A DNA stretch of 64,000 nt from Cryptomeria japonica (lineage: Eukaryota > Streptophyta > Pinopsida > Cupressales > Cupressaceae): NCBI RefSeq assembly GCF_030272615.1, contig NC_081405.1, forward strand, positions 611,935,065-611,999,064, in the 5' to 3' direction. A program made the position numbers and the translations under genes. The notes under the pieces were generated by a model. It saw nothing but the letters and a program-made list of their open reading frames with translations, did no database searches and had not been told where the DNA came from. Positions 45,525 through 59,404 of the stretch are shown piece by piece; position 1 is the stretch's first letter, and the number at the start of each line of letters is the position of its first letter.

Positions 45525-46309
45525 TGTAGACACCTAAAATTGTCATGTCTAATTAAATAAATATTTTATTTATTTAATTATCTAAGCTTAATTCTTCTAT
45601 TAATTAAATAAATCTTTATTTATTTAATTAATTCATTTATCCTCTTCTAGCCTTATTTCTCATTTAAATAAATACATTTATTTATTTAAATTATCCTTTT
45701 CCTAAATTAAATAAATATTCTTATTTATTTAATTATCCTACTTCTTCTATTAATTAAATAAATCTTTATTTATTTAATTAATTCATTAGCTTTTTCTACC
45801 CATGACACATGTCATTCATCTCTTAATTCATACACTACCTACCCCTTTCATTATTTTATTATTTCTTTTACCTACCCTCTAATCATAGTCGACCTTCTTT
45901 TACACCTCTCAATCTTATCCCTCCATTTCATATTGTGTCTTCTATTTAAGGAGATGCTTCCTTCATTATCAAACCCTAATCACTCAGCCTAATCGACAAT
46001 TTGGAGGACTCGACTACACTACGATCCTACTTGCAACCACATTCCGTTCTTTGTTGAGCTCTTGTGCATATAAAAATTTGAGAGCAAATATATATCAAGC
46101 AAGATCAATGGAGATAGGAAGAATGGAGATCCAAACCCTATTGGACATGTGATGGTATAATCTTTGTGATTTCATTTGATTTGCATTGTCTTAGGTAATC
46201 TTCATATGTTATGGTGGATCTTTGTTGATTGTTAGGCTAGGGTTTTGTGGTTGAATTCATTTAGCCTTTCAATATTGTTATTATTGTTACTCCATTTTCA
46301 CCATAAAAA
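45525..46309 (+). repeat. 5' LTR of C
   Basis: 785 bp, TGTAGACACC .. CACCATAAAAA (final CA changed to AA; the 3' copy keeps ACA). TATA-like TATTTAAG at 45943-45950. The first 260 bp (U3) contain five palindromes of the AATTAAATAAAT/ATTTATTTAATT type. Confidence 0.95.
45548..45785. repeat. Array of five AT palindromes in U3 of C
   Basis: Each is of the form (A)ATTAAATAAAT, 3-6 nt, ATTTATTTAATT, with arms of 10-15 nt, spaced by pyrimidine-rich segments (CTTCTATT, CCTCTTCTAG). The array is kept unchanged in the 3' LTR. Confidence 0.85.
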
Positions 46310-46329
46310 TTTTGGCATGCCCGTGGGAC
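46310..46329 (+). promoter_or_regulatory. Candidate primer binding site of C
   Basis: TTTTGGCATGCCCGTGGGAC starts immediately after the 5' LTR. The position is right for a PBS. I cannot name the tRNA, and the sequence differs from the site of B. Confidence 0.55.
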
Positions 46330-46464
46330 ATGGATTTTTCTTAGATCTATGTTTTTTTTGCAGATTTTTCTAACCCTATATTGCTGTTTTGTAAAACAAT
46401 TTGGAGAATAACCTTGTGCAGCTAGGGTTTTGGACACAAAATCAAGATCTTGGAGAGATTCGAT

Positions 46465-47290
46465 CATATCTCATAAACGGCTAGGAAATTTTGCACCAAA
46501 TTGTTTTTGCAGGTTGAAAAAAGTATCAGGAGCTCTCAATCCAAAATTTAGAATTTTTGGAGCACATTTTCATTTTCTATGAATTTTTTATGATTTTTCA
46601 TAAAAACTTAATTTTGAGAGAAAATGAGAGAATTTTTCAGATTTTCTTACATTTTTGGAAATATTTCATAATTATACACAGGATCTATTCTTTGTGATTT
46701 TAATTTTGATGCAAAATATTTCCATAAAAGTCAGATCTTTAAAAATTAGGGTTTTTCTTTATTTTGATCAGATCTCACAAATGGCTTCGAATTTTGACAT
46801 AAGATTTTTTTTGCAAGTCAAGAAAAGTATCAGAAAGATTTAGTAAAAATTTCATATTTTTTGGATTGATTTTTCAGTTTATATGAATTTTTTATTATTT
46901 TTCATAAAAAATTAATTTTGAGAGAAAATTAGAGAATTTTTTGGATTTTCTTACATTTTTGGAAATCTCTCAGAATTATACACAGGATCTATTCTTTGTG
47001 ATTTTAAATTTGATGCAAAATCATTCTTCAAAAATCAGATCTTTGAAAATTAGGGTTTTGCATTATTTTACTCATATCTCACAAACTGCTTGGATTTGTT
47101 GCAGGAAATTTTTTGTGCAAGTTTGGAAGACCATAAAGACTCTCCAATAAAAATTTCAGATTTTTTGGATCGATTTTGCATTTTATATGAATTTTTTATG
47201 ATTTTTCATAAAAAATTAATTTTTGGAGCAAATTAGCAAATTTTTTGGATTTTCTTACATTTCTAGAAATATCTTAAAATTTTACAGGTG
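46465..47290 (+). repeat. Tandem repeat of about 304 bp in the C leader, nearly three units
   Basis: Units start at 46465, 46769 and 47073 with CATATCTCA/CAGATCTCAC-AAA-GGCT. Each contains ATGAATTTTTTATGATTTTT, TTTTGGATTTTCTTACATTT and ACACAGGATCTATTCTTTG in the first two units. The third ends short. The region is non-coding. Confidence 0.88.
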
Positions 47291-47569
47291 GTCTTTTTTT
47301 ATGATGAATCATGTCTTTGAATTGGTCAACAAAACGCATTGTTGAAGGCCCCTATTTCACAAAGTCTTTTGGATCTAAAATTTACCTAACTTGTGTGCTT
47401 GCAGGAAGGGGTGATCATTTGAAACAATCCAAACTACTAATAAATCTTTGTTGCAGGTCCTTGGCAAGGGTTTTTGGATTTTTATTGTGTACCTTGTTTT
47501 CATAGACTAGCAAACACTTCAATTGGTGCACTAAAATTGAATCATTGTCTTTTGTGTCTTGAGCAATAG

Positions 47570-48130
47570 GCTTTTTTTGTTCAATCTTTAGAGGGCCTGT
47601 CTTCCCATGTGGTCATTAGGACTACTAGTGAGAAGAGAACAACCCAAGTGGTAGCGAGGAAAACCCACCTCTTCCGAACCACTATAATCAAATGTATTCA
47701 TGGTGAAAACTATGGATAACGTGTGCTGATTAGTTCATACCGACACTATGTCTCCCCATAAACCCGTTTGATCAAATTTATTTGATCAATTGTAGGGCGT
47801 AACCCCTACCGGCTGGGAGCCTTCTGTATTTACAGAGCTGAAAGTGCCGCATGTATGGCCACACGAGCGGATGCCCTTACTAGCACCATTTTGTTTTAGA
47901 GGCCCAAATCCTTCTAGTTGTTGGGGCAGGAGGTCGGACCTCTGGTAGCGGCCCACACACATATGGTTCTTAGTAGAGATACAAAGTTCGCCATGGGGAG
48001 TTTTCATGGGGACTGATGCTTGGCTGACCCGAGAAGTGAGTGTCGAGGGTGGAGCCAGTGAGGTCAAGCATCTAAGTATCCGCTCTGAATAGCGTAGCCT
48101 CGGGGGTAAAACCCCATGTGGGATCAACAA
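47570..48130 (+). other. Leader block of C conserved with B
   Basis: Shares with the minus strand of 58735-59105 the stretches GGATGCCCTTACTAG, GTTTTAGAGGCC-AAATCCTTCTA, and CCCGAGAAGTGAGTG, in the same order and spacing. No reading frame is shared, so the conservation is probably of RNA function (packaging, dimerisation or translation). Confidence 0.65.
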
Positions 48131-48859
48131 CTATTGTCTTGGCCAGCCATAAGAATTGTGCTTGACTTATTTTAAACATTCAAGACATTCAAAAACCAAA
48201 CAGCAAAACATTGTGTCTTTTGTGTTTTCAAGTGTATGCAAAATATTTTTACATCAAACAACACACTTTTCTTGGAGAGTCTAAACACTTGCAAACATTG
48301 AGTCCTCATTAACATTGTGTCCTCTTGTCACGAAAAACAGTCAAACATTCAGATTTGGTCACAACTTCACAAATTGGAAAAATTTTACAATCCAGCAAAC
48401 AAAAGAAATCAGTTTCGGAATACTTGAGCTTCCTAGGTTGTTTCTTCAGGTTTCATCTAGCATTCAACCTGTCCTTGGGTCTCACATAGTCCATCATTGC
48501 TTCACATCTCATTTTACATTCACAATTGTCTAAACTTGAGTCAAAAGGTCACTTGCTTGTCCTCATCATACTTTGTCAACACACTACATACAACTACACT
48601 TTGCTAAGTGGTCCCTCATCAAGGTTTTTTACCTTTGGGTCTCATTTGGTCTTACTTAGAGTCAAGGTCAGCTTACCTCATCAAGAGAAACGATCCTCTC
48701 TTTGGAAGTCACACCTACTCTACTACTTACATACTTGGTCTTACACTTTGGACATTGCAAGTACACCTCAGATTCATTTACACTCCATACAACTCTTGGT
48801 CTTCCATACTTTTTCCATTTTTCATCTAGTCTCTCACATCTTGGTCAAATACCTAGTTC
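48131..48859 (+). other. Rest of the C leader before gag
   Basis: Pyrimidine-rich, no gene seen. Short readings here are not supported by any motif. Confidence 0.5.
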
Positions 48860-51800
48860 ATGGTTGAAACCCGTCTTCAAAAATCTAGGAGAAAAGCTAA
48901 AGAAGCTCAAGAGTCCGCAAACATGAGTTCTTATGAGTATGACAATGATTTATTTTTCAATCCTGAGCACACTACACTGCCTGACATGGATGTTTATAGA
49001 CACATTCCAAATGTTGAGAACACAGACACTACAAATAACAATGCTACACACAATGACAATGTGGACAACTTTTCAATACAATCAGCAGATATAGAAGAAT
49101 CCATAATGAATCCTCATTTCAATAGATTGGTTGAAGAGATAATGAAGAGGGATAGACAATACTTCTTACACATGATGGCACAAAGTGGAGCTAAAATACC
49201 TCATGACTTTGACTTGTCTCAACTTATGGAAAATCGACCCTCGCAACAAACTCAATCCAACATGGATCAAAGGAGACCCAATAGTGGGGGAAATAGAGGA
49301 CCGAATATGATGCCTGAGTCACCATCAGTTTTGCTTCAAAAACCAGAAATCCCACATACACAAGCTCAAACATATGATACTTACCTTCGAAGACCATTAT
49401 GGAAGCCTTATGCAGATAGATATGCTCAATCACATGCTCCAGCTATGGATTAATCAAAACAAGTGGATACTCAAAGGCATCCTCAAAATTTGGACATAAG
49501 GAAACCTCATGTCAAATTTGGGGGCAACACAATGGAAAATGAAATGCCTATTGAATATGGTATATATGCACAAAATAGATATGGGGTTCCTCAACATGAA
49601 GCTATACCAAGTGCTCCATATATGCCGCATCAATATAGACCTCCATATGGACATGTCTACGATCAGTATCATCCATACATGCAACAAGCTCCTCCTCAAA
49701 TTGGCGTCCCAAACATGGGGTATGCTACAAGAAATAGATCTCCTCCCAAGAGCAATTTGGAGCAACAAATAAGAGATTTACAAAAGAAAATGGAGGACAT
49801 GAGTGCACCAAAACCAACATACACTATGAGAGACATATGTCCTTATCCATTTGATAAGAGCATCCCAATGCCTCCATTTCCTACACACTTTGTGACGCCA
49901 AAATTTGACAAATATAGAGGAAAGGGAGACCCCAAGGCACACATACGACAATTTTTCACAGCCTGCATTGAGGTAGCGGCAGAAGAAACATATTTGATGA
50001 GGTTGTTTCCGTAGAGCTTAGGAGATCAAGCTATGGAATGGTTTTCTCAATTACCTCCCGGTATTAAGTCATGGGGCGACTTAGCATAGGCATTCATTCA
50101 GCATTTCTCCTACAATATAGAAACAGATATCTCAGTCACTACTTTGTGCAACACCAAGCAAAAGGAGGGAGAATCTTTTGCATCATTTTTACAAAGATGG
50201 AGAAATCTAGCCAGCAGATGCTCTTGTGAGATTCCACAAAAACAAATGGTAGAGATGTTCACCCAAAATGTTAACAAAGAGATTGGTTATGACTTAAGGA
50301 AAGCTTGTTTGTCTACCTTCAAGGATGTTATCGAAAAAGGCTTAGCAACAGAAAAGGTTTTAATTGAACAAGGAGTCATTAAAATATTTAAGGAAAACAA
50401 AGATGACTTTAAAGGAAAAGACAAGCCAAGATTTTGGAATAAAAACAAGAATACAGTCAATGATGGTGTTGTTGATGCCAACACAGTGAGACCCAAATTC
50501 ATCTTTTCAGGATCAAGTTCTACAAACAATCAAGTGAATACTCAAACAACTTCTAGATCACGAAGGGAGTACACTCCATTGGGAGAACCACTTGAATCAG
50601 TATTCAAAAAGCTTGTGGCAAACAAAGTGATCACAGTTCCAGATTTTCCTCCATATGAACCAAAGGTCAAACCAAATTGGTGGAATGATGATGAGTATTG
50701 CGAATTTCATAAGAGTAAGGGTCACAAGACAAGTAATTGCCATCGATTGAAAAACATTGTGCAAGATCTCATTGATAGAGGTGATATTGAGATTGAGGGA
50801 CATTCATCTAATCAAGAACATGAGGTGTTTAAGGAACCATTCCCAAAACACGACAAAGGAAAAGGCAAAGTCACAGATGATCAAGCCAATTACACTAGAG
50901 CACCTTACAATTATGATTCTACTATCAATCACATCTCAATGGACAATCATATCTCTACTATTACTATCAAGAACAAAAATCCTGAGAATCCTTCTCAGAG
51001 ACCCAAGATTGTCCTAAAAGGTGTGGGATCTTCTTCTGAGCATACCTCTGAATGTCATGTTACAACTCGTCGAGGTAAAATCACGTTGCCAGGTGCCTCC
51101 ACTAAGAATACCAATCCTTCATCAACCAAGCCTGAGTACGACCTTGTAGAACAGTTAGGGAAGACACCCGCGCTCATCTCTATTCTTGAGCTCTTACGCA
51201 TATCCCCCACTCATAAAGCTATCCTTGACAAAATCTTGAGAGAGACTACCGTTCCTACTGATCTGAACGTGGACCAGTTTCAAGCCATGGTGGGATACCT
51301 TTCCATTCCACATTCCCTTACATTCACAGAAGCCGATGACGCCTCCATAAGTCAGCCACATAATGCACCTTTACATGTTGAAGCTTTCATACATAAACAT
51401 CGAATAAAGCGAGTCCTGATAGATGGAGGAGCAGGTCTAAACATTTGTACATTGAGCACCATTAAACAATTGGGATATTCTGATAAAGCTGTGAATTCTA
51501 CAAACAAAATCACCATCAAGGCATATGACGATGAAGAGCGTTCATCCAAGGGCACAGTCACCTTACCTCTCAAAGTTGGGCCAGTTACAAAGGATGTGGT
51601 TTTTCAAGTACTTGATCTGGATCTCACATACAACATATTGCTAGGACGTCCTTGGATTCATGAAATGAGGGCAGTCCCATCTACATATCATCGATGTATC
51701 AAGTTTCCACACAATGGAGTTGAAGTGACTGTCAAAGCAGATCCAAATCCATTCATATATTGCAACAATCTACAATCTAGATCCAAAATAACAATACCAG

Positions 51801-52972
51801 CCAATCGAGAAGTTATTCCTTCATCAGCATATGTGGATCCAGAATCATTGAAAGCTTCTACATCAAAACAAACAGAGCTCAAAGAAAAATTCAAGGTTAA
51901 AGACATGGGATGTGGTGAATATATCTTCCATGTTGATCAACTCCCACTATCTCCTAAGGCATTCAGTCGACAGGAACAACCTACAAACAATTTTCAATGC
52001 CAAGGAATTGGGTGTGAACCACCTAGTGTTGTGGCTACTAAGTCTGAATGCAAATCTCCTCTAGTGGTGCAAGCATCTCTTGATATCAATAGTCCTAAGA
52101 ATGGTTCCAACAAAGAATCTATTGAGCATATCGCCAACCCTCTTGAGTACTCACATAGCTTTACCATATCATCCACTCATTCCATTTCCACTCCACTTCC
52201 AGACTTGGATCAACAAGAATTACAAAAGCCCTTACTCATTGGGGATCAAAAATCAAGCTTTGAAAAGAAAAATCTAAAAGTCAAAACTAAAGAAAAGTCC
52301 TTTAGTCCAAATAAAAATCAAAAGCTATTGGACTCTGCAAAAATCAAAGTCAAGGATAAAAATCCTATGAAGCAAAAAGAGCAAGAGTTGATCTCCCCTA
52401 ATATCAAAATAACTGGGGGCAAAAGCTCTAAAATTTTAAGTCAAAAAGCATATTTGTTGATCCTAAGTCTCCATCATGCTATCCTACTTTCACTTCTTTT
52501 CACAGTCATAAGCCTTCATAACTCATCCACTTGTTCCACACATCCATCCCCTTTTGGTGATACATCACGGACCTTTAATGGAGCTTCCTCGAAGGACTTT
52601 GTTATCAGGGATGCCCAAACTTCTTCAGGTGACACGCATACGGGCCTGTGTAGTCCACACATTAGTAATCCTATCTCAGTTCCTTTATCAAGGAAGACGG
52701 AAACTCAAGCTACACATCATTCAGTCAAGAAACAATGCAACTACAATCACAAAGTCAAGCCTCGCACATTTGAGGTAGGTGACTTGGTTCTCCGAGAAAA
52801 CCCCAAGAATCAGCAAGACAGAGAGAAGAAGGGCAAGTTTGAACCAAACTGGCTTGGTCCTTACATCATTACAGCAACATATGGATCTGGGGCATATCAG
52901 CTCTCAACTACAGAAGGTGAACCTTTGGAGGATCCTATCAATAGCATGCACCTTCGCAGGTTCTACACATAG
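48860..52972 (+). pseudogene. gag-protease-integrase C-terminus fusion frame of C
   Basis: Starts MVETRLQKSRRKAKEAQES, like MPVETRSKSKK in B. One frame runs 1371 codons with only three stops (TAA 49451, TAG 50012, TAG 50087; the last aligns with Q in B); the final 942 codons are open. Domains: gag (FVTPKFDKYRGKGDPKAHIR, MEWFSQLPPGIKSWGDLA), finger YCEFHKSKGHKTSNC (near 50697), protease VLIDGGAGLNIC (near 51411), Lys-rich linker. An unplaced segment 52443-52690 with a hydrophobic run (YLLILSLHHAILLSLLFTVI) follows, then the integrase C-terminal domain (FEVGDLVLRENP, KFEPNWLGPYII; 52740-52972). About 3.1 kb coding for RT, RNase H and the integrase core is missing in frame. Confidence 0.93.
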
Positions 52973-54702
<1,730 letters not shown>

Positions 54703-54749
54703 TCATGATACAATGATGTCAAAATCATATGGCTACAATCACCCGCAGG

Positions 54750-55830
54750 TGTCTACATCATTATACAAAATGGTACAAAACTGATACAGAGGAACTCACT
54801 GATCACTCCTGCCAACACTATTGGTAGTGCTAATCCTATCCATGTCATGGTATCCCATGCCACGTGTCCCAACCTCATCTCCAGTCTTGGATCCTAGAAC
54901 ACTCGTCTAAGGGCATCCCTATCTCCGTCTCGATCATACGGAATTAGCTCCCCATCAATCGGTATCCGCATAATCCTATATACATCCTCCAGGGTGACTA
55001 TCATCTCACCCATCGGCAGATGAAACGTGCACGTCTCAGAGTGCCATCTCTCAGCCAGCGCAGTCAGCAAACCCATGTTTGCCCGAAACTCAGGCACATA
55101 CAGCACATGTCTCAAACCCATCTCCTCAATGGCAGCTCTTTCCTCGAGTGACAACTCAGGTCGCAACCTCTGAGTCGATGGGAATCTCTCCCGTGACTCC
55201 AACATAGGCAAGTACTCCTGCAGTCAAGCAAAATCAATCATGTCAGTTATAGTGGCATTCACTGTTTATCACAAAATGCTACTCGCTATCTAAATGCATA
55301 TGGCTATCTACCCTAGTGACACTCACTGTTCATCACAAAGTGTTGCTATTTATCCTAGTGGTACTCTCTGTTCATCACAAAGTACTACGTGTGTGACACT
55401 CCCTGTTCATCACAAAGTGTTACTCACATTTGCACTCCCTATTCATCACAAAGTGTTGCTCATATTTCAGTACTCCCTGTTTATCACAAAGTACTTTATC
55501 TTGGTACTCACTGTTCATCACAAAGTGCCTTGATCTATCCTAGTCTTCCTAGAGGACCTGCTTGAGTGTATCCCCTCAGCAGCTTATCCAATCGACAGCA
55601 TATGTTCATCACAGAACTGTCGATTTGACCTAGAAGATGCAAATTCATACTTTTCAAATGCAAACGCGCTTTCCTGACATAAACGTGCATTTATTACATT
55701 ACCTGGTATGCATTAATGACAACAATAAATGCATCAAAGTACGAGGAGGTTTTGTGGTACTCACCGGCTCTCCTGCCTCTGCTGGCCTCTGAAATCGGCG
55801 AACACGGTCGAATCTGTGAATGAAAGCCAT
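54750..55830 (-). pseudogene. Antisense plant mobile domain (PMD) gene of C, truncated
   Basis: Exon 1 55830-55765 (22 codons, MAFIHRFDRVRRFQRPAEAG), donor GTGAGT, intron 55764-55218, acceptor TTGACTGCAG, exon 2 from 55217 (EYLPMLESRERFPSTQ); both junctions are phase 0. The exon 2 core LTALAERWHSETCTFHLPMG, MIVTLEDVYRIMRIPIDGEL, IPYDRDGDRDALRRVF is the first half of the PMD. After TAG at 54894 the reading goes on to about 54760 and then the gene is lost next to (AT)66. Tail, coiled coil and the second half of the domain are absent, so this copy is dead, although exon 1 and the splice sites are the cleanest of the three. Confidence 0.9.
55218..55764 (-). repeat. Intron of the C PMD gene with tandem repeat
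   Basis: 547 bp, GTGAGT .. CTGCAG on minus. On plus, 55255-55530 contains seven or eight copies of TGTTCATCACAAAGTG (spacing 35-60 bp), each linked to a CACTCAC or TACTC box. Confidence 0.85.
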
Positions 55831-55920
55831 CGCTGCTGACTACTCCTGCTCTATTTTCGCTCTGCAATATCCTCTTGTGAATGTGTAGATGACAATGAGG
55901 ATGTATTTTCCCCCGTGGTC

Positions 55921-55930
55921 TATCTTATAG
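55921..55930 (-). promoter_or_regulatory. TATA-like box of the antisense PMD gene in C
   Basis: The minus strand reads CTATAAGATA about 95 bp upstream of the ATG at 55830, the same distance as in B. Confidence 0.55.
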
Positions 55931-56126
55931 ACTACCCCTAGCCCTCGCTTTCGTTTCCCGAGTCAGTCTTCTTTATCCCGTGACTTTGTCACCTTATCCG
56001 GTCAGTCCATTCTAGCCTTTCTTTCTTATCGAGAGATTGTCTGCAATCTTTTCAGACATTTTCATCCAATCTCTCGAGGGGGCATATCATTCCCATTCTG
56101 GGGCAACTCTGTATCAGTTCATCTTA

Positions 56127-56170
56127 TCTTCTTTGAAACAACGCGACAAGCCGCATTGTCTCAAAGAGGG
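56127..56170. other. Interrupted inverted repeat beside the polypurine tract of C
   Basis: CTTTGAAACAACGCG is followed by CATTGTCTCAAAG on the plus strand: a stem of about 15 pairs with two mismatches (G.T type) and a short loop. Confidence 0.55.
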
Positions 56171-56176
56171 GCAAAA
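56163..56176 (+). promoter_or_regulatory. Polypurine tract of C
   Basis: AAAGAGGGGCAAAA directly before the 3' LTR. Confidence 0.9.
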
Positions 56177-56961
56177 TGTAGACACCTAAAATTGTCATGT
56201 CTAATTAAATAAATATTTTATTTATTTAATTATCTAAGCTTAATTCTTCTATTAATTAAATAAATCTTTATTTATTTAATTAATTCATTTATCCTCTTCT
56301 AGCCTTATTTCTCATTTAAATAAATACATTTATTTATTTAAATTATCCTTTTCCTAAATTAAATAAATATTCTTATTTATTTAATTATCCTACTTCTTCT
56401 ATTAATTAAATAAATCTTTATTTATTTAATTAATTCATTAGCTTTTTCTACCCATGACACATGTCATTCATCTCTTAATTCATACACTACCTACCCCTTT
56501 CATTATTTTATTATTTCTTTTACCTACCCTCTAATCATAGCCGACCTCCTTTTACACCTCTCAATCTTATCCCTCCATTTCATATTGTGTCTTCTATTTA
56601 AGGAGATGCTTCCTTCATTATCAAACCCTAATCACTCAGCCTAATCGACAATTTGGAGGACTCGACTACACTACGATCCTACTTGCAACCACATTCCATT
56701 CTTTGTTGAGCTCTTGTGCATATAAAAATCTGAGAGCAAATATATATCAAGCAAGATCAATGGAGATAGGAAGAATGGAGATCCAAACCCTATTGGACAT
56801 GTGATGGTATAATCTTTGTGATTTCATTTGATTTGCATTGTCTTAGGTAATCTTCATATGTTATGGTGGATCTTTGTTGATTGTTAGGCTAGGGTTTTGT
56901 GGTTGAATTCATTTAGCCTTTCAATATTGTTATTATTGTTACTCCATTTTCACCATAAACA
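56177..56961 (+). repeat. 3' LTR of C
   Basis: 785 bp, ending CACCATAAACA. I count five differences from the 5' LTR, four of them transitions. TATA-like TATTTAAG at 56595-56602. Confidence 0.95.
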
Positions 56962-56966
56962 ATAGT
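56962..56966 (+). repeat. Target-site duplication of C, right copy (atagt)
   Basis: ATAGT directly after the LTR end ACA; matches 45520-45524. Confidence 0.95.
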
Positions 56967-57617
56967 CACTATCAACATTTTTGAAGCATATTTACTCATC
57001 AAGGTGTGTTGAGTTTCTTGTTGCACATTTTCTTCATTTGGATGTGGAGAGAAACTTAACAACTCACCGCCTTGTTGTTTTTGCACATTAATTTGCTCAC
57101 TTGAGGAGGTCATATTACTCATCATGTCAAGATATTTTTGTGGGAACATCTTAAAGACCTTGTTCAAGAATTTATCCATCTTTTTTGTCAACTTCGGATC
57201 TTTAAGGAACATATCAACATCATCGGAAGCATCGGAATCTGATGAAGAATCTGGTAAAACATTTGGATTTATTTCTTGTTGAATGCCTTGATCTGAACCA
57301 AATCCTTGTGAAAGAGTTTGTTCCTCATGTAATGTTTGAATTTCATGTTGCAAGTTCGGTTGATTCCAGTCGAAAGGTGCATTTTCTCTTGGTGTTGGTG
57401 GAACACTCCCATATCTCAGTTTCATGGGTACAAACAATGGCTCATATAATGGAGGTGGTCCAAGTTGAACCATTCCATATGGTGGTAATGATGTGTTTGA
57501 CGAACCTTCAATTTGTAATGATTGACTAGGTTGAAACTGTGAGTTTGATACATTGTCAATGGGTTGATATGTTGGTTCGCCCATCTTCTTAGATTTCGAC
57601 CTTGTTTCAACAGGCAT
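56967..57617 (-). pseudogene. gag of element B, N-terminal part
   Basis: Starts MPVETRSKSKKMGEPTYQPI at 57617 (an upstream in-frame ATG at 57683 gives 22 extra residues; the MVETR start of C supports the inner one). It continues with a low-complexity region, an acidic patch (SSSDSDASDDVDMFLKDPKL) and KKMDKFLNKVFKMFPQKYLD. C interrupts it at 56962-56966. Removing C plus one target copy takes out 11,442 nt, a multiple of three, so the frame continues at 45524. Confidence 0.85.
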
Positions 57618-58734
57618 GTCACTATGCAAATGCAATATTTTTTTGGATTTTTGGATTTTAAAAGGATGATGTATGATATGCAACTAAATGTAACCTAAAT
57701 AGATGAAAATGCAATCTATGGCAAGAATGCAACCTATGTTTTTGTTGTTTTTCAATACTTGGACAAACTTTTTGAAATGCAAACCTAAAGACTCAACCTT
57801 AGGAAGTTGAAATGAAGCCAAGACCTTAAAGGACAAAGGACCAAATGACAATAGGACAAATTGACAATGTCTCACCTATATGCTTGGATACTAAGCTAGG
57901 TTTGACAAAAATGATATTAATGAGAGGACAAATTTTAGACAAGGTCAAGACTCCCTAACAACAACTTAGGGTATTATCCAAAGTTTTGATTTTCCAAGTT
58001 TGACAAATCAAATTTTTGAGACTAAATGCAAGAAGGCAATGATTATGACAATGACTTAGGATATGACATGAAAATGATCTAAGGATATGATATGACAAGA
58101 TGAAGCCAAGACAAGATGACAATACAATGACAAGGATATGCGAAGACCAATGACTTGGAATATGCAAAATGCAACCTAGGCAAGACCTAATTTTAGCATG
58201 ACAAGGATAATGCAGGAATGTTACCTAAACGTAAATCTAGCTTGGATATGACAATGAAATGCAAACTTAGGGAAAATGATCTTGGACCTAAGTGCAAAAT
58301 GAGGACGCTTGCAATGAAAAGGACTAAAATGAAGGGAGATGACAATATGCTTTAGGACCTAAGTGGGACTATGAAAAACCTAGCCTAAAGTGACATGAAT
58401 TTTGAAACAAAGACATTCAATGTTTTGACAAGCCATGTTCAAATGTTGGATGAATACTTGGAAAAATTTGGACTTTTGTTTGGATTGTGTTTTGAGTTGA
58501 AGGTTGTTGATTTTGAAAATCCAAGTTGATTATGAGCACTTTTGAAAGTTTGTTTTTAATTTAACCTTTGACAATCATGGAAGACAAAATGTTTGTTTAA
58601 CTTTGACTCAAGACAATCAAGCACATTTACAACAAATCCTATGGCTGGCAAGGACAATATTTGTTGAATCCTCTAACGAAATACAACACTTAGCCAAATA
58701 GCTAGATGCTTGGTAGCACTAGCTCCCCCTTACA

Positions 58735-59105
58735 GTGCACTCACTTCTCGGGCATACCAAGCTTCGAGTTCAAGGGGCATCACTTCCCAAGAACTTGCTA
58801 TCTCTAACTAAGGAGTACATGAGAGGTATCTTCGGCATGCGTGTATCACAACGCCTGAGACAACAGATAGAAGGATTTTGGCCTCTAAACAAGAGATTCT
58901 AGTAAGGGCATCCATTCGGGTGGGTATTGATCCAGCGAATAAATCGTCGCAATACCATTCCAACACCCATTGTCTACAACTTTCGTTGCATCCATAGTTA
59001 TTTAGAGTGGTTCAAAAGAGCTTGGCTTTAGCTCGTCACCACTTTGGGTCGTTCCCTCTCACCAATGCCTGTGCGAAGTGCCAGGCAAATCAGGAGGCAG
59101 GACCA
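58735..59105 (-). other. Leader block of B conserved with C
   Basis: The minus-strand counterpart of 47570-48130 (see there): GGATGCCCTTACTAG, GTTTAGAGGCC, AAATCCTTCTA and CCCGAGAAGTGAGTG in order. Confidence 0.65.
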
Positions 59106-59404
59106 ATTCTAAGGGTTAAAACATGTAATCAAACTAAAAGCAAACAAAGCATGCATGGTGTTCATTAACCTTTAAGAAATTAAATGTGCAACTACTTTAA
59201 AAATCACATGCAAGATGTTTTAATAAAAGTCTTTGACCGCGTCCTGCATAAGATTTGTTAGTAGTTTCATTTTCATGTCTTCGTCACACGTAATGCCAAG
59301 GTGTTGCACAGAGAATCAGTACCAAAGAAAAACCAAAATATAAGAACAGAATGAAAACAAAGTAATTTGCAAGTAAAAACACTGGTTTCACCTCTATTTC
59401 TGGC

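Noticed and set aside
50144-52972. 942-aa reading considered as a host gene
   Set aside because: It sits between matching LTRs, contains gag, protease and integrase C-terminal motifs, and continues the frame of the gag upstream.
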